Positions 63,887 through 64,000 of a stretch of DNA of 64,000 nt are shown here, piece by piece (the stretch's first letter is position 1; every line of letters begins with the position of its first letter). This DNA is from Azospirillaceae bacterium. GTDB taxonomy: Bacteria > Pseudomonadota > Alphaproteobacteria > Azospirillales > Azospirillaceae. Both the position numbers and the translations under genes were made by a program. The stretch spans positions 186,001 through 250,000 of the forward strand of contig JAPWJW010000003.1 in NCBI GenBank assembly GCA_028283825.1. The letters are read 5' to 3'. Under the pieces are notes generated by a model, which was not told the DNA's origin, did no database searches, and worked only from the letters and a program-made list of their open reading frames with translations.

Positions 63887-64000
63887 ATGGCGCGCTCCCA
63901 TCCTCTTGATCGTTACCGGAATATCGGCATCTGTGCCCACATCGATGCCGGCAAGACGACGGCGACCGAGCGGATCCTGTACTACACCGGAAAATCCTAT
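63887..64000 (+). CDS. fusA: Elongation factor G, N-terminal fragment (runs off window)
   Basis: The last 114 bases encode 38 residues: [20 protein letters not shown], then [18 protein letters not shown]. The P-loop AHIDAGKTT is the G1 motif of EF-G, the translocation GTPase. AAGGA lies 3 bases before the ATG. It is 30 bases after rpsG, the standard str operon order. The rest lies beyond the window. Confidence 0.95.
   Translation, partial: MARSHPLDRYRNIGICAHIDAGKTTATERILYYTGKSY

Overview
The window comes from a GC-rich chromosome whose gene content points to an alphaproteobacterium, most likely Rhodospirillales and close to Azospirillaceae. The supporting evidence is inference from family resemblance: a COQ9-type ubiquinone protein, a three-subunit proton-translocating transhydrogenase, S21 ending in an Arg/Lys-rich tail, and a serC-serA pair. 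No database search was run.

Layout. 0-9 kb: the tail of an unknown gene, serC and serA (serine synthesis), a tiny chemoreceptor-tip protein, a GGDEF diguanylate cyclase, a small unknown protein and a UvrD/PcrA helicase gene broken by a one-base insertion. 9-18 kb: a PEBP protein and an AbrB-type membrane protein transcribed away from a TetR regulator across a palindromic operator candidate, a redoxin-2OG oxygenase fusion, an exported oligopeptidase F, prmA and a prolidase-type M24 peptidase. 18-30 kb: a TonB-dependent siderophore receptor gene destroyed by a 1505-bp insertion sequence and also by a poly-C frameshift, the pntAA-pntAB-pntB operon, an HNH protein, a chemoreceptor and a second, almost identical copy of the insertion sequence. 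30-37 kb: rpsU, def, COQ9, a group II intron lodged between an MFS transporter gene and its terminator, and a tRNA with anticodon CAU. 37-45 kb: a GntR regulator and the complete malonate decarboxylase locus mdcABCDEFGH. 45-55 kb: mixed genes including an exported FAD oxidoreductase, a divergent LysR/MFS pair, two exported enzymes and a tandem pair of DUF2142-like membrane proteins. 55-61 kb: three tandem paralogous exported M28 peptidases, the first transcribed of which is frameshifted. 61-64 kb: rimO and the start of the str operon (rpsL, rpsG, fusA).

The least ordinary element is not a gene. A roughly 100-bp structured repeat occurs six times, on both strands, and five of the copies lie 6-30 bases from a stop codon. 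Its three hairpins differ in sequence between copies but stay base-paired, and the loops are conserved. This looks like a selected fold, either a dispersed RNA or DNA element, and I do not recognise it as a named family.

Three genes (uvrD, the TonB receptor, one M28 peptidase) each carry a single extra base. This could be real decay or uncorrected sequencing error and should be settled before biological conclusions are drawn.
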